Assembly: GCA_050084985.1 (NCBI GenBank)
Contig: JBITNC010000001.1
Location: 84,878,001 to 84,942,000, forward strand
Direction of reading: 5' to 3'
Length of the DNA stretch: 64,000 nt
DNA from: Nageia nagi
Taxonomy: Eukaryota; Pinophyta
The notes beneath the pieces are model-generated. The model was not told the DNA's origin. It saw only the letters and a program-made list of their open reading frames with translations, and made no database searches. The translations under genes were made by a program, and so were the position numbers. Position 1 is the stretch's first letter. Each line of letters begins with the position of its first letter. Shown in pieces: positions 22,601 through 33,922 of this stretch.

Positions 22601-25058
22601 CCTAAAGGATGTACATCTTCTAAGGAAGGAATGGACCTACAATAAAATAACCAAAATAAATGGCAAGCTTTTTCATATATACACCCAAGGAATCCTTTGC
22701 AAATCTATGAGACAAATATGCTTGGAAAAGGTGACATGGATATTAACCATAATTGCAAAAATCCTCACTTTACTCAATAACAACAAATGATGGCTTCAAT
22801 TTTCATAGATTGCAACTGACACATGTTTCAACTACCATATAATCCCATTGCAAATTCCTATAATGAGATGTCTATTGAAAAAAAAGCATTTGATATAATA
22901 ATATCACATCTCTCAGTTAATACCTATTAGGAACCTCTAAGAATGATTATTCAAAGAATTGTAGGAATAGGAAAATCACACCTAATAACAAGCATAGGAT
23001 CAATGTTACAATCTTTAGCTCTAGATGGACAATCTCCATTACTACTACTTGCACCAATAAAGGTTGCAATATTCAACATAAGAGCTTCAAAAATTCATTC
23101 AACACTTTGAATACCCATTAAATATATGGCTCCCCTACACAGTCAAGAACTTTCAACATTTTAACAAAAAATTTATTTCATTTGATACATAATCATCGAT
23201 GAAATGAGTTTTATCGATTTGAAGATACTAGACTGAATAGATGCAAGGTTGCATCAAGCATTCCCTGTAAATAGTTAGACACCCTTTAGAGGATGATCCA
23301 TCCTACTCTTTGGTGACTTGGCCCAATTACCACTAGTGAAAGAAATTCCAATATATGGTTCACATTGTTATGGGGGAACACTATGGCGTATCTTCTCAAG
23401 AGTAGTGACATTGAAAAAAATATTATGTCAAATTGGTGAAGAGCCATCTTAGATTCATTTTTGAGCACTCCTTTCAAACTTATGAAATGGAAAACCTATA
23501 ATCACAAATTAGGAAGCTCTAATGTCATGTACAATCTCAAGACTCAACCATATGGAGCACTCATGGGGGGTTCACTATTAGAAAATACTAAATACCATGT
23601 GAGTGCATACCATGGGGTATTTTTAATATCAAGTTGAAGTATTGATATATCGATAAGTATTTTATTAGGGGAGGGGGTAAGGTGTTCAAAATGTTTACAA
23701 AATATTCTATCAGTATTTTACAAGATATTTTTTTACTATTGTTTGTGAGTGTATAACTTTGAATACTAAACAACCATAATAAGATCAAAATATATTTTTC
23801 AATTGCATTGATTGGTAATATTATATGATCAAAAATGTTATGGATGTGCTAAAGGAAAAGAACCATTACACAAATCATTTTAAAAATAAGTTTTTCTTTT
23901 TACACTTATACTCATGGGAGAAGTGACTTGGATTTCATCATCAAGAGTTTATCCTCACAAATAGAGCCATAAATAGGTCTATTGGACTTTATCACCAAGG
24001 ACCTAGGCTATACTCTAATTTCATTCTCGAAATAGTCTTCCCTTAGGTCATTATTTTAGGTGATTTTAAATAATAAAAGATGATGGTTTCAATTGGCAAA
24101 GTATTAGATCACTATAATTCAAGGCGATGATATAAAGGGATAAAACTACTAAAGGATATTAAAATTTGATTTAATTTTTTTGAGAAAATGGTAAGTTTTT
24201 AAAAAGAGTTACTATTTATTATATATAGATTTAGCATAAGGGGTTTAATAAATTAAAAGAGAAGGTGGTAAATTTTAAAAATAGAGGGTTTTTAAAGAAG
24301 CTCATGAATGCACATGTTTTGAAGGATTTCTATTAAGTGATACCCCATGGGAGTAATCTATCTTTTTCTCATCCATGCATCCTTTTGCAAAAAATGAAAT
24401 GGTCACAATGCACAATAAACATATGTTGTTATCTTTAGCAAAGCCTATAGCTATGTCCACCATAGAACAATAACAAAGCTCAACTTTATTTAATCTTGAA
24501 GAAGAACAAATTCAAGAATAACTACTCTTTTGTATAGATCAAAATGTTAGGCTATGTTCAAATTTGTGGATAGAAGCAAGTCTTATCAATGGTGCACTTG
24601 AACAAGTTAAATCAATTATATATAGGGATACAAAAAAGACACCACAACTTCCATTATTTGTTGTTCTTGAATTCAAAAATTACATAGGTCCATTTTGGGA
24701 TCAAAATAATCCAAAATATATCCCTATATGCCCTTTAACACATGGTTGATGTTAACAAATCCCACTCAAAATGGCATGGGTCTTGACAATACAGAAGGCA
24801 CAAGGACTTACATTTGAAAGGGTAATAATTGATATTGGCAACATAGATTGATAAGGATTTACATTCAAAGCTATTTCAAGAGTTTGTGAACTTTCTTGTA
24901 TGGGAATTCAACCTGTATTCACATACCAAAGATATGCAAGAATGCAAATGAGCCAAAATTTCATTCGTCATAAAAAAGAAGAGGAACTTTTTATGTCTTT
25001 ATCAAATGTAGTTACAAGAAAATCTTGTAACATATCAAATTGTAACTCTTTTTCTTAA
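19681..25058 (+). pseudogene. Helitron Rep/helicase (RepHel), broken
   Basis: The N-terminal part has GEQPTCLKRLTQVKEIFTYA, then YFPQDIS and DLDILIVNKKDLNN, then GHVYEALQFKIKYDPYYKEI, WPSISSLAI and TLFFTLSVVDTKWPNLHAIM spread over 20170-21250 (Helitron_like_N). The Rep region at about 21340-21530 has EWQHRGSAHILGFLW: the HUH motif (family H-V-H) is H-I-L here. A probable 77-bp intron, GT at about 21371 and AG at about 21445, interrupts it. A Pif1-type helicase follows: VGIGKSHLITSIG (Walker A, 22961), YIIIDEMS (Walker B, about 23189), FGDLAQLPLV (about 23309), and near the end EFKNYIGPFW and AWVLTIQKAQGLTFERVIID (about 24774). Many stops and frame changes; 23480-24540 is largely eroded. Closest to the plant Helitron class by motif order. 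Confidence 0.88.
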
Positions 25059-25423
25059 ATTCATAGCTTATTTACATAATCTATAGTCTTTCATTTATTA
25101 TTTTATATTTCGATATATCACACTATTTATTTTACTCTAAAGTGATTGAAACAAAAAATCATTTACTCTTTTAACTTGCATTACTTATAATAGGATAATG
25201 GTTTGAATACAAATATAGAATTCTTAATTTCACAAATATCAAATTATAACTTTCAGTTACTAAAAATTTCTCTTCCATAAAATTCTCATTTTTGTTTACA
25301 AATAACTTATTATTTTGTTTATACTTCTCCTATTATGAGAAATCAAATTTACTATTTGTTAGTAGTACATATAAATATAATAAACAATTATTTTTTATTT
25401 AACATACCATTTAAACATTCTAT

Positions 25424-25545
25424 ATATAATAATATTTTACTAAATTTTACAAGAAATTTATAATGATAGATATCATATAATGAGTTGGTGTTCACTTTTA
25501 TTAATCTACTGTGTATGTCTAATAATGTTACATCTATTTTTATAT
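25424..25545 (+). repeat. Direct repeat flanking Helitron genes (right copy)
   Basis: Diverged second copy of 16801-16915 in the same orientation. It may reflect a duplicated regulatory stretch of the element or a second decayed RPA leader. Confidence 0.55.
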
Positions 25546-25810
25546 ATGAACCAAAACTTTATGTTATGCTCAATTTTCGTATTTACACAATAACACAAAT
25601 ATATACAATGTACATACTTTCAAATACAAAAGGCTTTTCTCTTTTAAATGTTATCATATTTTTACCAAAAAAAATATTGTGTTATCACAAACCACCAATT
25701 TAACAATTTTCAAATTTCATTTTTAGATCTCTAACCATGGAAAATAAAAAAAATTCATCGACATACTATTTGATGTTCTTCTCAGAACTCCATCTATGAC
25801 TTGACAAAAT

Positions 25811-25953
25811 AGATTTGGCTAAAATTTGTTATGAAAGAGAAATTACAACCCTACGCAGAGATGGTGTCATAGAAAACCTTTTTATAGAATACACAATATT
25901 TGAGGATGAAAAAAGAGAAATGGAGGATTCTCTCCATGACTCGTGGTTCCAAG
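25811..25953 (+). other. Possible orphan exon
   Basis: An open stretch of about 47 codons with ordinary amino-acid composition (LAKICYEREITTLRRDG, then EDEKREMEDSLHDSWFQG), unlike the Phe/Ile/Lys-rich noise around it. It is preceded by AAAATAG and ends CCAAGGTATCA, so it fits an internal exon between AG and GT. I do not recognise the protein. Helitrons often carry host exons, and its place beside the helicase gene fits that, but chance is not excluded. Confidence 0.3.
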
Positions 25954-26499
25954 GTATCAAATTACTTAGTATACAGTATATCAAATTCAAGTTCATAATT
26001 TACTAGTGTAAAAAAATAAATATCCTTGACAAAGTTAAGTAATTTACATAGCATTAAAAAAATAACTTTTTATAGTCTTTTCAAATTTATGTTGTTTTAA
26101 AAGTCATAATATCATTGCTAATTTACTTCACAACTTTTGCAAGTAAGCTTTCTAGATGGAAAACAACTTACTCATCACTTTATAAGTATTTTCAATTCTT
26201 CAAATGTAACTATATTAATGACTGAATCATTGCATTTTCTGCATTCTTTCTTGAACTGAATTACAATCTTTATTTCTCCTTATCTACATATCTCAAATTC
26301 AACATTATCAAAAGTTTAAATTATTTTTCAATAACAAATTAAACATACCACATAAATTATTTCACAATGTATTTATTTTAAAAATCATTAATTTTTTTTT
26401 CCAATATATTTATCAATTACAATTGAAAAAAAAAAATCATACAATAGTTATATGTTTGCTTATTCTACGGCGTACCCATTGCGCATGCTTACAATAGCT

Positions 26500-27550
26500 A
26501 GTTCTACTTACAATGGCATTTGGTGAAAGAAAAGCGTTCTATAATATTTTTTCACCTGCAATCGGTCTTGGTGAAGAAAAACGTTCAGAAGTACAATTTA
26601 CGTCTGCTGGTCCCCCTTAATCAAATCTCGTGAATTTCTTTCAACCACATACGTCAATTATTGCATGAAATATCTTACACTTGACCCACCATTGCCGAAT
26701 GTCATTTTTATTTGAGCAACCCCAGAAGAGACTTCTGTAGGTTACGCGAAGGTTTTACCAGATTTACAGCCGTGGAGCCCTTATCTTCTTCCTTGCTTGT
26801 GGAAATGCGTCCACTAATCAGAATTTACAAAGATGGATTCGTGGAGCCAAAGACATTACATTTGTTGCGGAGGCAGGGGTTTCCGTCCGACTGTACATTC
26901 CTCAATCCTTGGAGTCCGCCCAAGCACGAAAGGTTCCAGTGGTCGTATATATCGACGGTGGGTATTTCTGCATCGAATCCGTGGCTTCCCCACTTTGTCA
27001 CACCTACGTCGGCTCCTTTGCGAAGGAAGCCCACGGGATTTGCGTGTCGGTGAATTACAGAAGAACTCTCGAGCACCGTCTTCCGGCAGCATACGACGGC
27101 TGTTTGAGCGTTCTTCAGTGGCTGGACGCGCATGGTGGAGAAGGCGAGGGGTCGGGACTCGATCCTTGGATCAAGTCCTACGCCGACCTCAGCAGGGTTT
27201 TCTTGGCAGGGGACAGTTCGGAAGGAAATACTGTACACCAGGTGGGCGTTATGGCGTACGAAAAAAAGTAGGGATGTTTGCGGCTGGAAGGGGCATTGCG
27301 GTTCATCCGTTTTTTGGCGGAGTAGAGGCCATCGAATGCAAAATGGGGGCGGAAGCAGAGGCTTCTACTAAGCGTACCGAAAGTATGTTGAAGATTTGCA
27401 TGCCGGAGGTGGATGGCGTGGATAAAGATCATCCGTTTATTAATCCACAAGGTCTGTGCAAGGTAGCGTATAATCGGATTATTGTGTTTGTGGCGGAGAA
27501 GGATTTTCTCAAGGATCGAGAGCTCATGTACTACTAGGTTCTGAATAAGG
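26500..27550 (+). pseudogene. Carboxylesterase (CXE/GID1-like) copy 1, 5' part
   Basis: A plant class-I carboxylesterase-like alpha/beta-hydrolase, about 95% similar to copy 2 at 41.6-42.8 kb. The N-terminal block (VEMRPLIRIYKDGFVE) is in frame 3. A 50-odd-bp deletion at about 26840 relative to copy 2 then shifts to frame 2, which holds KVPVVVYIDGGYFCIES and FLAGDSSEGN. Both key motifs are damaged: the oxyanion HGGG is D-G-G-Y, and GDSSGGN has G to E next to the nucleophile Ser. A TAG at 27269-27271 ends that frame, and a one-base deletion near 27290 moves to frame 1 with HPFFGG, then ICMPEVDG and DHPFINP, and FVAEKDFLKDR (catalytic Asp region). The gene breaks at 27550, where a 5.96-kb insertion begins. 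The start codon is unclear. The GC content is far higher than in the flanks. Confidence 0.88.
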
Positions 27551-27856
27551 TGTTGTGACTGAAATACAACATGCTTTAAAATCTTGCGATTTTGGGGATC
27601 TTCAATGTATTATGTATATACTTCGTTTTGTTGTCATCTTGTTCACTCAACTTGCATTTCAAAGACCCAGATTCTTGGATGACTCCTCTTAGTTTAAGCC
27701 TTTTTTTTCATCTAGGGTTAGTCATAACAAGTTAGAAATTACAAAATCCTCAAGAATGGCGAAATTTGGGAAGGATAAAAGTCGATCTTAAGTGAGCTAA
27801 GGAGTCTGGGAAGAGTTAGAGACCAATCATAGCAAATTGGGCATCTCCAAAGGTTG

Positions 27857-28815
27857 GCACATACTTCAAAAAGATAAAATCTTGACTTTTTGAACCATGT
27901 GATTGGACCTGGAGGCCATTTGATAGGAAGGAAGGCTTAAAGATTGAATCTGGGCACTTGGAAGCCTAGTGCATGCCTCCAGCAGACAAAATTTTATCTT
28001 TCCTAGGCATGCATCAAACATAGGAAGCTGAGTGGAGTGAAATGGAGCATGAAAAGTCTAAGGCAAAGGCACAACAAGGCTGGCGCATGCTTCAAAAAGA
28101 TAAAATCTTATCTTTTTGAACCATGCAACTTGGCTAGGAGGACAAGTTGAGCAAGTTCGGAGATAGGGAAGTGAATCTTTGGCTCATAGGAGGCTGGCAC
28201 ATACCTCAAAAAGATAAAATCTTATCTTTTTGAACCATGCACCAAGCCTAAAAGGGTTCCCTATTCGAGCAAAGGAGAAAATTTTGACAAGTCATCGACC
28301 CACAAACCCTAAGACCAACTCAGGCATACCTAGAGGGGATGATGCATGACCTCAAAAGATAAATTCTTGACTTTTTGAGGCATGCATCAAGCCTAGAAAG
28401 CCTCCAGGATCCAAGAAAGATGAAAATTTGGCTAAGGTATTAGCACTTAAGTATCAAATCCTAGAAAATAGGCCAATTAGAGGCTAGCGCATGCTTCAAA
28501 AAGATAAAATTTTATCTTTTTAAACCATGCAACTAAGTTGGATGGGCATGTAAGACTGATGTATATCTCAAAAACTCACAAACTTGAGTTTTGGAAGCAT
28601 GCATCAAGCCCACAGGTTGTCTAGGTTGAAATGAAATAACAAAATTGACAAGTCTAATCGATAGGAAGACCAAAAATTAGGTTACTGGGTGAGTTGGGTG
28701 ATCAATGCAAATAAGTAAATAGGTAGAAGACCCAACATTGGGAGCATACTCACTCCCAAGATTGGCACATGGTTCAAAAAGTCACTTTTTTATTTTTTTT
28801 CCATGGGCCAAGCCA
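27857..28815. repeat. Array of eight hairpin-forming repeats
   Basis: Eight related units of about 50-60 bp start near 27859, 27970, 28085, 28195, 28345, 28487, 28558 and 28764. The best ones (28085, 28195, 28487) read GCATGCTTCAAAAAGATAA, a 4-base loop, then TTATCTTTTTGAACCATGC, i.e. inverted repeats matching at about 18 of 19 positions. Many have an outer AGGCTGG / CAAGCCT pair that extends the stem. The unit at 28558 has a different inner stem (CAAAAACTCA with TGAGTTTTGG) that is still self-complementary. The spacers of about 60-100 bp between units are more variable. Confidence 0.85.
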
Positions 28816-28954
28816 AGTTGACCATCAAAACCCTAACATCTAGGCACAAATGACTTTGCATGTAATTTTGGGTTAACACACATCTCAAGGTCAACCAGAT
28901 GGATGGTTAAGATTATGTATCAATAACCCTAGCTGACTAAGGCAAGCTAGAATC

Positions 28955-28975
28955 TAGATAGGCTATATATAAAGC
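28955..28975 (+). promoter_or_regulatory. Possible TATA box of the insertion
   Basis: GGCTATATATAAAGCC near 28961-28976 is a good TATA element upstream of the long ORF. A similar CTATATATAGCCC occurs at about 32622-32634 near the other end, as would be expected if each lay in an LTR, although the surrounding sequences do not match well. Confidence 0.4.
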
Positions 28976-29179
28976 CTATGGACCTTATTTTATCAAATAC
29001 AAAACTTGCTTCTCTTCTACCCTTGCACCAAAATAGCAGCAAATTATAGATTTTTATGCCTAAACATCATCATTTGTACATCCTAGAGCTTGCATAACTG
29101 CTTAGGAGGCTAGCTACCACCACATGGATATCTTTTCCACCTAGACACCCATGCATAATCCTTGAGGAGCAATGTTGCA

Positions 29180-32100
29180 AGCAAGATTGCTATGACCTCC
29201 TCCAAGGGTAATTCAGCTCCAGACTTCGCTAGGGAGCTCGAGCAATTGAAACAAGATTACATCATCTCCATTTGTCAAAGACAACAAGCCCTTCCCCAAG
29301 GGGCCAAATTCTCAAGGAATGGTTTTGCAACCATCAAAGATACAAATTGACAAAACATTGACCCTATGCAGATGAGGGAGAGATTTGAGGCCTTCCCACC
29401 ATTGACCTAAAGTAGGACATTGTCTTCTTCTCCAAACTCTCCACTTGTACATTCATTCCATTCATAATCCCATTCCTTGAATTATGCATGGAAGTCAATC
29501 ACCATTGGTGGAAGGGAGAGAGAGTCCTTCAAGATATCAGGGGAAACATTATTATGGACTTCCACCCCAAAGCTATCAATGCAACATTTCAATGGACTAT
29601 CGTGGGTGATTACGAGTATGGCAAGGCCAGGTCACTAGCATGCTACTAGGAGACTCCTAGCGTAGACATTGCTATCAAGAGTTGGATGTTGGAAGAACAT
29701 CATGAATTGAAGGGAAATGCACTCATCAACACTCCTCACTCCAACTTCTAACTTGCAGTTGAGTTGATAATCCTCATGTTATCTAGAGTTATTTGGAAAG
29801 AAAATGCTTCAAAATTAAGGAAGGAATTCTTTGGGGTTCATTCTTGAGATTGTTAGAGGAAAAAGAATCTAATGGAGCAAGGTGTTGAGCGACAAGGTAG
29901 CTAGTTAGTTGTCTTCCATAGGCACCATTTGCAAATTTTACCTTAATGCATACCTAGTGTCCATGTTGCTTCATGACAAATATAGAGTTACAGCATAGGG
30001 TGAGATGGCTTGGATAGAAAGGGGGACCTATTCCATCTAGAAGTGTTACCCCAAATGGAAGTTAGAGAGAAGGTGGAACAATTTCACAATGAAAAATGAT
30101 GGATGGCACTATGAAATATACAAGGAGCTTAAGGGAGAGATCATGGTTGAATGGATCTCCAATTCAACCCAAGATGCTTTGAGGAAGTATGGGGACTTCT
30201 TCCTCCATCACCAACACTTCTACATTCATATACATGGATCATCCATATAGCACTATTAGTTTCAAAAGTTCATGAGTAATAGGATATTGTTAATGGAGAT
30301 GATGAGGCAATTGGCCTTCCTACATGAACAAGTATGGTAGAAGAAATTGACCACCTTCAATCTATCAATAGCCATGGGAGAATATCAATGTAAGTTTTGG
30401 ACAGATGTGGATGCCATGAAAGAAGAGTTGGCTAGATACACCTTTAGGAAGCTATCAATAGTCGAACACTATGATTTGGATCATAGGATGTACTCATTCT
30501 TCATAAAATAAAGGAAGAAACCTTATGAGCATAAACCACTTGTAGATGAGGATCCTTTCTAGAATATTAGCAATGAGGTAGAAATGAATAAGATAAGGGA
30601 AAGGGTACATAAGTATTCCAATGATCAGCAACACTATATGGAAGCTACAATCAACAAGAGACTCTCGTACCATAAGGGAAGAAGACCACAAGAGTCTACT
30701 TCTAGGGTAACATAGTTCTCTCTAGTAGATGAGATACCACTTGGATAGTATGCATCCATGCATGGTAAGAATCTAGTTGAGCAAGTTGTACAATAGGTAC
30801 AAGCCACCATGGATGAGCATGATGTAAGAGAGAGCATGTGGCCATAGACAAGGTAGTGAGGTGTGTAAGGAATAGACATTAGGATCCCTCTCTACCACCT
30901 AAATGACCTAGAGCCATAAGAGTTGTGCCTTCACCTGTTGTTCCACCATCCAAGATGTTAGCTTCTGGTCCCTCATACTAACTTGATGAAAATTAAGAGG
31001 AAGGGAGGGTTGAAGAATCAAAAGATGAATAAGAAGTGAATGCAACCCAAGATGAGGAGATCCTAGATGCACAACAATAGGATGAGTCCATGGAGATATT
31101 GGGAGTGACCAATAAGCTAGTAGGATTAGAGCAATCTGTAGGGAAATACAAGGACCCAGTGTTGGAGATAGTATAAAAGAGAGCTTGATTGAAGAGGACT
31201 CAATAGTCATGGGAAACATAAGCTTTAGGTGAATAATGTGAACAATAATATAGACCCTACAAGAGACCAAAGAGAAGTACTATTACCATTTAGGAGGCTA
31301 TTGTGGACACTTATCATCCATCACCTATGAATGAGTGGGGTTTCAACATGGAGTAGTTCCTTGATGTATTTAACATGGATGTCGAGGAATATTTTGTGGT
31401 GAAAAAGAAGAATGATCATCATAGAGGGAGCTCCACCCACCTAGGGAAGACCCAGACATATGTGCATTTAGTTGATTATGCCATAGACATCAAGACCATT
31501 ATAGCTAATAAGGATTATCTGCAACACCCTAAAGACCTTAGATAAATTAACTAGATCATTAATACAGGTTCGATCAGTTTGGCTGGTCAAAAACATGAAA
31601 TCATCTCTAATGCTAAGTCCATTATCAAAGATGCTATGATGAAATATAAAGATATCAAATGCCTCAAGAAGGATTTAATTGCATAGAAGAAATTGATTAG
31701 ACAACTGGAATCAACTAAAGTACCCACTAAAGAGCTCTAAAATATTAAGCTACTTAAGGAGGGTATGATTGCAGTCAAACAAAAGCATATAGATGAGGTA
31801 TTAGTAGTAGCACAATAGTTCATTAGTGCATTAGAGAGGATATCATTCTAGTAGCAAAAGCTCAAGGACATCATAGTGGAGGGAACCAATCTTCTCAGGA
31901 TTTGGATTCTAGATGATCCATGATCATGCAGTTTTAGATGACATGGAATTGGAGGCTAGAAGATGTGAAGTTCTATGAAGAGTATTGTTTCTTCTTTGGA
32001 GTGGTTAATCAAATAGCTACTTGATTCTAGGAAGTGTAGAAGGATGTTAAAAAGCTTAATAATAAGGTAAACATTTTTCTTGATCAAATGGAGTTCTTGG

Positions 32101-32490
32101 TCAAGTTCCTTAATGATGATGCTACCATCAAAGACAAAATCATAGTTGTGGTAGAGGGACACTTCCTTCATAGCTTGATCATGATGGAGGACATCAATAC
32201 TTTCCAGATTGGCAATCACCTAGAGCATTTGCTCAAAGCTCATGCATGGGAGAAGGATATGCTAAGGATCATGGAGAAGGTAGAGCATAGCATGGTGAAG
32301 AATGGGTTGAAGCTCTCAAAGATGCTACATGGATTGGAGCTTACAATCAAATTCTTGGATGATGACTTTGAGGGATGTGTTAAGGAATTGGACCCACCAA
32401 CCTTCTATTCATATTATTTGTTATTTTTTTATTTCATAATTATTTGGGAGACGTTAATTTATTTGTCAATAAATTCCCAAGTTTGTGATG
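29180..32490 (+). pseudogene. Long unrecognised ORF (about 1,000 codons), decayed
   Basis: Unknown function. A start near ATGACCTCC (about 29191) gives a short basic N-terminus with DFARELEQLKQDYIISICQR. The middle, from ATG 30089 in frame 2, reads MKNDGWHYEIYKELKGEIMV, then ALRKYGDFFLHHQHFYIHIHG, LAFLHEQVW, GEYQCKFW and MKEELARYTF, with stops nearly all TAG/TAA where Gln or Trp would fit. The C-terminal part (about 31600-32400) is heptad-like and Lys/Leu/Glu-rich (KDIKCLKKDLIA, KLIRQLES, later DQMEFLVKFLNDDA and HLEHLLKAHAWEKDML), probably a coiled coil. The middle motif and the following coiled-coil part match the minus-strand products at 45.5-48.7 kb and 54-57 kb. It is most likely a structural (gag-like) protein of a retroelement, by position only. 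Confidence 0.6.
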
Positions 32491-33506
32491 GATGAGGATT
32501 TGCTCCCATGAACTTGGATGATATCTTGTAATGCCATGTGGTGTATTTTTATTGAACCATGCTTTATTTCTTGGAAATTGCAATTAGGGTTAAGGAAACA
32601 CTTTGGGTTGCTCCAAAACTATATATAGCCCATTTGGGCTCATTTGTAAGGGGATTAGACATTTTACAACTTGGGCCACTTACATATTACTATCAAATTT
32701 ACAAGTTTCCCTTTGAGCAATTGTGATATAATTTCAAGGAATTAAAGTGAGCTTATTTCCATTTGAGACTATGAATGTGAATGAGTGTTACATGTTAATG
32801 CTATATTGAGTATTTTAGTAATTTTATAAACCTTCCAGGTGGATAAAAGAGTCCTTGCATATCTTTCAAAATATTTTAGGTTTTTTTATTGTGACGTTTC
32901 ATAGTTTGCACTTGGGATTAATATGTTCTAAGATGACTTATGTATGTCATTTAACATAGGAACTTCACCCCATGATTGAGTCATACCCATGCCTTACCTT
33001 TCCTTTCATTGCCTTAGCACCAAGCTCCTCTCATCAGGACATTCATGTCATCATCCCTCGAGTTGGAATTGGGGTGTATGGAACCTATACCAAACCTGCA
33101 CAAGTTCAATCTTAAAAGGCCATATTAATCAGTGAAAACATAGCCCTAGAGCTCAATTCATATATCACCATCTATTCATAATATTTTTTTTTAATTCTTT
33201 TTGTATTTCCTTTACATGACTTTTGCAATAGACCCCTTTTTATTTTTCTTTGAGAAACAACCGTAACTAGATTAGGAACCCTTCGAGCCCTTGAGTAACA
33301 AATTTTATTTGAGTTGGTGACAACTTTAAACATCTCCACCTTTTCACCTGAGTGAATCCTTGTACTCTTCACTTTCAAACCTTTGAGGTAAAAGTCTTCA
33401 TAACAGGTAGGGGTTATGCCCTACAACTCAAGTGTTGGAGTCTTTCCATGAGCCTTGTGACATCATTCGCTAATGTGCAGGGGTAGGAAAGAAAAAGCCC
33501 CCAATA

Positions 33507-33720
33507 GAAGGCAAGAAAAAATATGGAGGTGGTGGTAACAAAAGGTGAAAAACATGTGTTTCATCTGTTCAATCCAGAGCTAGAGAAGGCAACCATTATA
33601 ATGAAGTTGATTTGTGGTTTCATTCACTCATTTCAGCAGTATATATATATATTTGGTGCTAATCAATTTACTTTTTTTCTAAAATTATGAACTTTCATTT
33701 TTTAACTATTGCAATATTAT
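33507..33720 (+). pseudogene. Carboxylesterase copy 1, 3' end
   Basis: The displaced last part of copy 1. It reads NMEVVVTKGEKHVFHLFNPE and then ATIIMKLICGFIHSF, matching the C-terminus of copy 2 and including the catalytic His of the FHLF motif. The stop present in copy 2 (TAG at 42814) is changed to CAG here, so the frame runs on. The 3' flank (33640-33715) also matches that of copy 2, beginning GGTGCTAATCAATTTACT and ending near GCAATATT. Confidence 0.85.
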
Positions 33721-33922
33721 TTTCAAAATTTACAAAATTGGAGTTAAATAGTGGGTTTTGAGCTTTACTAGGGTTTTGAGCCAAATTCCATTGCATGCAT
33801 CATTTCTTATTCACATTTATTGACACTCTACTATACTTTCATAGGATTAATTTGCTTTTTGAATTGATTTCCTTTTAAGGTTGGTGTGATTTCCTTTGGT
33901 AGCCCCTTAGCCCTATTTATTT

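Larger units (their letters stand above)
17237..25058 (+). mobile_element. Decayed autonomous-type Helitron
   Basis: Two genes in the same orientation, an RPA70-like gene and a Rep/helicase gene, are the defining content of plant autonomous Helitrons. Both carry many stops and frameshifts. The ends were not located: Helitrons lack terminal repeats and target duplications, starting with TC and ending with a hairpin plus CTRR between A and T, which is too weak a signal to place by eye in this AT-rich DNA. The limits given are only those of the recognisable genes; the element probably extends to both sides. Confidence 0.85.
25059..26490. other. AT-rich DNA right of the Helitron
   Basis: Contains the right copy of the flanking direct repeat (25424-25545) and a small possible exon at 25811-25953. 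The remainder is AT-rich without recognised content. The Helitron 3' end should be here but was not identified. Confidence 0.5.
27551..33506 (+). mobile_element. 5.96-kb insertion splitting carboxylesterase copy 1
   Basis: Copy 1 runs to about 27550 (CTGAATAAGG) and resumes at about 33507 (GAAGGCA), judged by alignment with uninterrupted copy 2. The last bases are repeated across the junction (TAAGG/GAAGG), fitting a 5-bp target duplication with one change. The insert starts TGTTGTGACT and ends CCCCAATA, close to TG..CA LTR termini, but I could not find two matching LTRs. It carries a hairpin-repeat array (27857-28815), a TATA-like site (28963), and one long decayed + strand ORF (about 29180-32490) with no recognisable RT, integrase or transposase. 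This fits a non-autonomous LTR-type (LARD-like) element. Confidence 0.7.

Noticed and set aside
26833-27537. 234-codon + strand open frame over carboxylesterase copy 1
   Set aside because: Its first two thirds are Arg-rich out-of-frame translation; only the last part coincides with the true reading frame after a deletion.
27857-28815. CRISPR-like repeat array
   Set aside because: Units are diverged, irregularly spaced inverted repeats in plant transposon DNA; there is no constant repeat, no unique equal-length spacers and no cas gene.
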